Positions 27,237 to 28,112 of a stretch of 28,112 bases of DNA are shown here, one piece after another. This stretch comes from a virus. The notes beneath the pieces were generated by a model. The model had not been told where the DNA came from, did no database searches, and worked only from the letters and a program-made list of their open reading frames with translations. The position numbers and the translations under genes are program-made. The stretch is taken from positions 1-28,112 of IMG/VR virus record IMGVR_UViG_3300044634_000357; one strand, written 5' to 3'. Numbering within the stretch: the first letter of the stretch is position 1; each line of letters starts with the position of its first letter.

Positions 27237-28112
27237 ATGTCTACCGCTGGTGCGCTCCTTGATCGGGTGTCACGCCAACTTCTTTCGGGAACCATCGAGG
27301 AACGAAACAAGTTAGCGTTATCCGTTGACTCTGATGACACGTCTTTTGTCATGTCCTATGAGTTGGCAGGGCTTCGCGCTGGCACAGTTTTTGAGGTTGA
27401 CTCAGAACTTATTTATGTTTGGGAAGCAACAAGCGGTAACAAAACGTTGATCGTTGAACGTGGCTACGGTGGCACTACAGCAGCATCACACGCAACAGGG
27501 GCAATAGTGGTGTTAAACCCACGGTTCCCTAAAGCACAAATGTTGGAAGCGTTGAACCAAGACATTGATGATATGTCCAGCCCGTTGAACGGTCTGTTCC
27601 GTGTTATCTCGGCAGATGTCAGCTATAACGGTGCTGACCGCCAAGTTAACTTAACTGGTGCAACATCAGTCATTGACCTGCTAGATGTTCGTTTGCGATA
27701 TTTGAACACAGATTATCCTGTTATCCGTCGCTCCCGACTACAACGCGACCTACCTACCTCAGATTTCACATCAGGGTATGCCATCGTGTTTGACGAAATG
27801 GTGATGTCCGGAACTTTGCGTGTGCGATACAAAGCCCCATTCAGCCGTGTGTCAAGCGTGTCAGATAGTTTGCAATCTGTAGCCAACATTCCTGTGACGA
27901 TGGAAGATATTTTGGAGATGGGTGTGATGTCCCGTATGTTGTCCACCCGTGAAATCAAACGCAACTTTATCGAATCCCAAGGTGATACTCGCCGTTCGGA
28001 TGAGGTTCCACCTGGGTCTATGCGTGACTCATTCAGTAACATTTTGCGTTTGCGTCGTGACCGTATCATCGCTGAAGCAGCGAAACTTGCGAGACAATAC
28101 CCGTTGACTATT
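27237..28112 (+). CDS. structural protein, cut by right edge
   Basis: The first 292 residues of a gene with no stop before the window ends. ATG 27237 follows directly on the preceding TAA. The sequence (MSTAGALLDRVSRQLLSGTIEERNKLA, FEVDSELIYVWEATSGNKTLIVERGYGGT, NPRFPKAQMLEALNQDIDDMSSPLNGLFRV, IKRNFIESQGDTRRSDEVPPGSMRDS) fits a conserved structural protein of actinobacterial phages, which I would place at the neck or tail by context. The 'VERGYGGT...H..G' phrase is shared by several phage tail or connector proteins. The precise role is open. Confidence 0.75.
   Translation, partial: MSTAGALLDRVSRQLLSGTIEERNKLALSVDSDDTSFVMSYELAGLRAGTVFEVDSELIYVWEATSGNKTLIVERGYGGTTAASHATGAIVVLNPRFPKAQMLEALNQDIDDMSSPLNGLFRVISADVSYNGADRQVNLTGATSVIDLLDVRLRYLNTDYPVIRRSRLQRDLPTSDFTSGYAIVFDEMVMSGTLRVRYKAPFSRVSSVSDSLQSVANIPVTMEDILEMGVMSRMLSTREIKRNFIESQGDTRRSDEVPPGSMRDSFSNILRLRRDRIIAEAAKLARQYPLTI

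Overview
The window is 28 kb of a double-stranded DNA tailed phage (Caudoviricetes). It carries a packaging terminase, a portal, a scaffold-like protein, an N4-gp56-type major capsid protein, a collagen-repeat tail fibre and other receptor-binding proteins. Many of the small proteins match, from memory, families common in phages of Actinobacteria: the CxxC zinc-ribbon protein, the 'GCFGCK' protein, the GT4 glycosyltransferase, the DUF6321-like basic protein and the short lysine-rich proteins. An actinobacterial host is therefore likely. The moderate base composition and the aquatic-phage-like fibre modules would fit an uncultivated aquatic actinobacterium, but that is inference. I see no rRNA, tRNA, insertion sequence or CRISPR array.

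Layout. (1) 1-2611, rightward: a tightly coupled set (ATGA/TAATG junctions) of two PP-loop, PAPS-reductase-like enzymes separated by a small HTH protein, then a zinc-binding protein, a very short zinc-ribbon gene (2256-2378) and a conserved phage protein. (2) 2612-2716: convergent intergenic region with two nested inverted repeats, probably a bidirectional terminator. (3) 2717-5275, leftward: eight small genes, mostly of unknown function, including a winged-helix protein and a 58-residue membrane protein. They are read from a near-perfect sigma70-type promoter at 5330-5358. (4) 5276-6338: about 1 kb largely without genes, rich in tandem and inverted repeats. It is the probable control, origin or packaging region and holds one possible small leftward gene. 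(5) 6339-28112, rightward: the virion gene block.

In the virion block the terminase carries its own N-terminal HTH. It is followed by a lysine-rich protein, the portal, and then an unusual 8.3-kb run of five overlapping genes (121, 1545, 259, 486 and 344 residues) lying between the portal and the scaffold/capsid pair. These are plausible internal virion or ejection proteins but none has a securely recognised function. The scaffold and capsid genes have their own promoter and a structured leader (18780-18924), and a hairpin terminator follows the capsid gene. A host-recognition cassette comes next: a collagen-like fibre with a tandemly duplicated C-terminal module, two small fibre-associated proteins, a polyglycine protein and an 81-residue protein. 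After it lie a glycosyltransferase, three tiny lysine-rich genes and the start of a large structural protein that runs off the right edge.

The parts most worth a second look are the portal-to-scaffold block, the structured capsid leader, the repeat-rich control region and the paired PP-loop enzymes with their embedded HTH gene.
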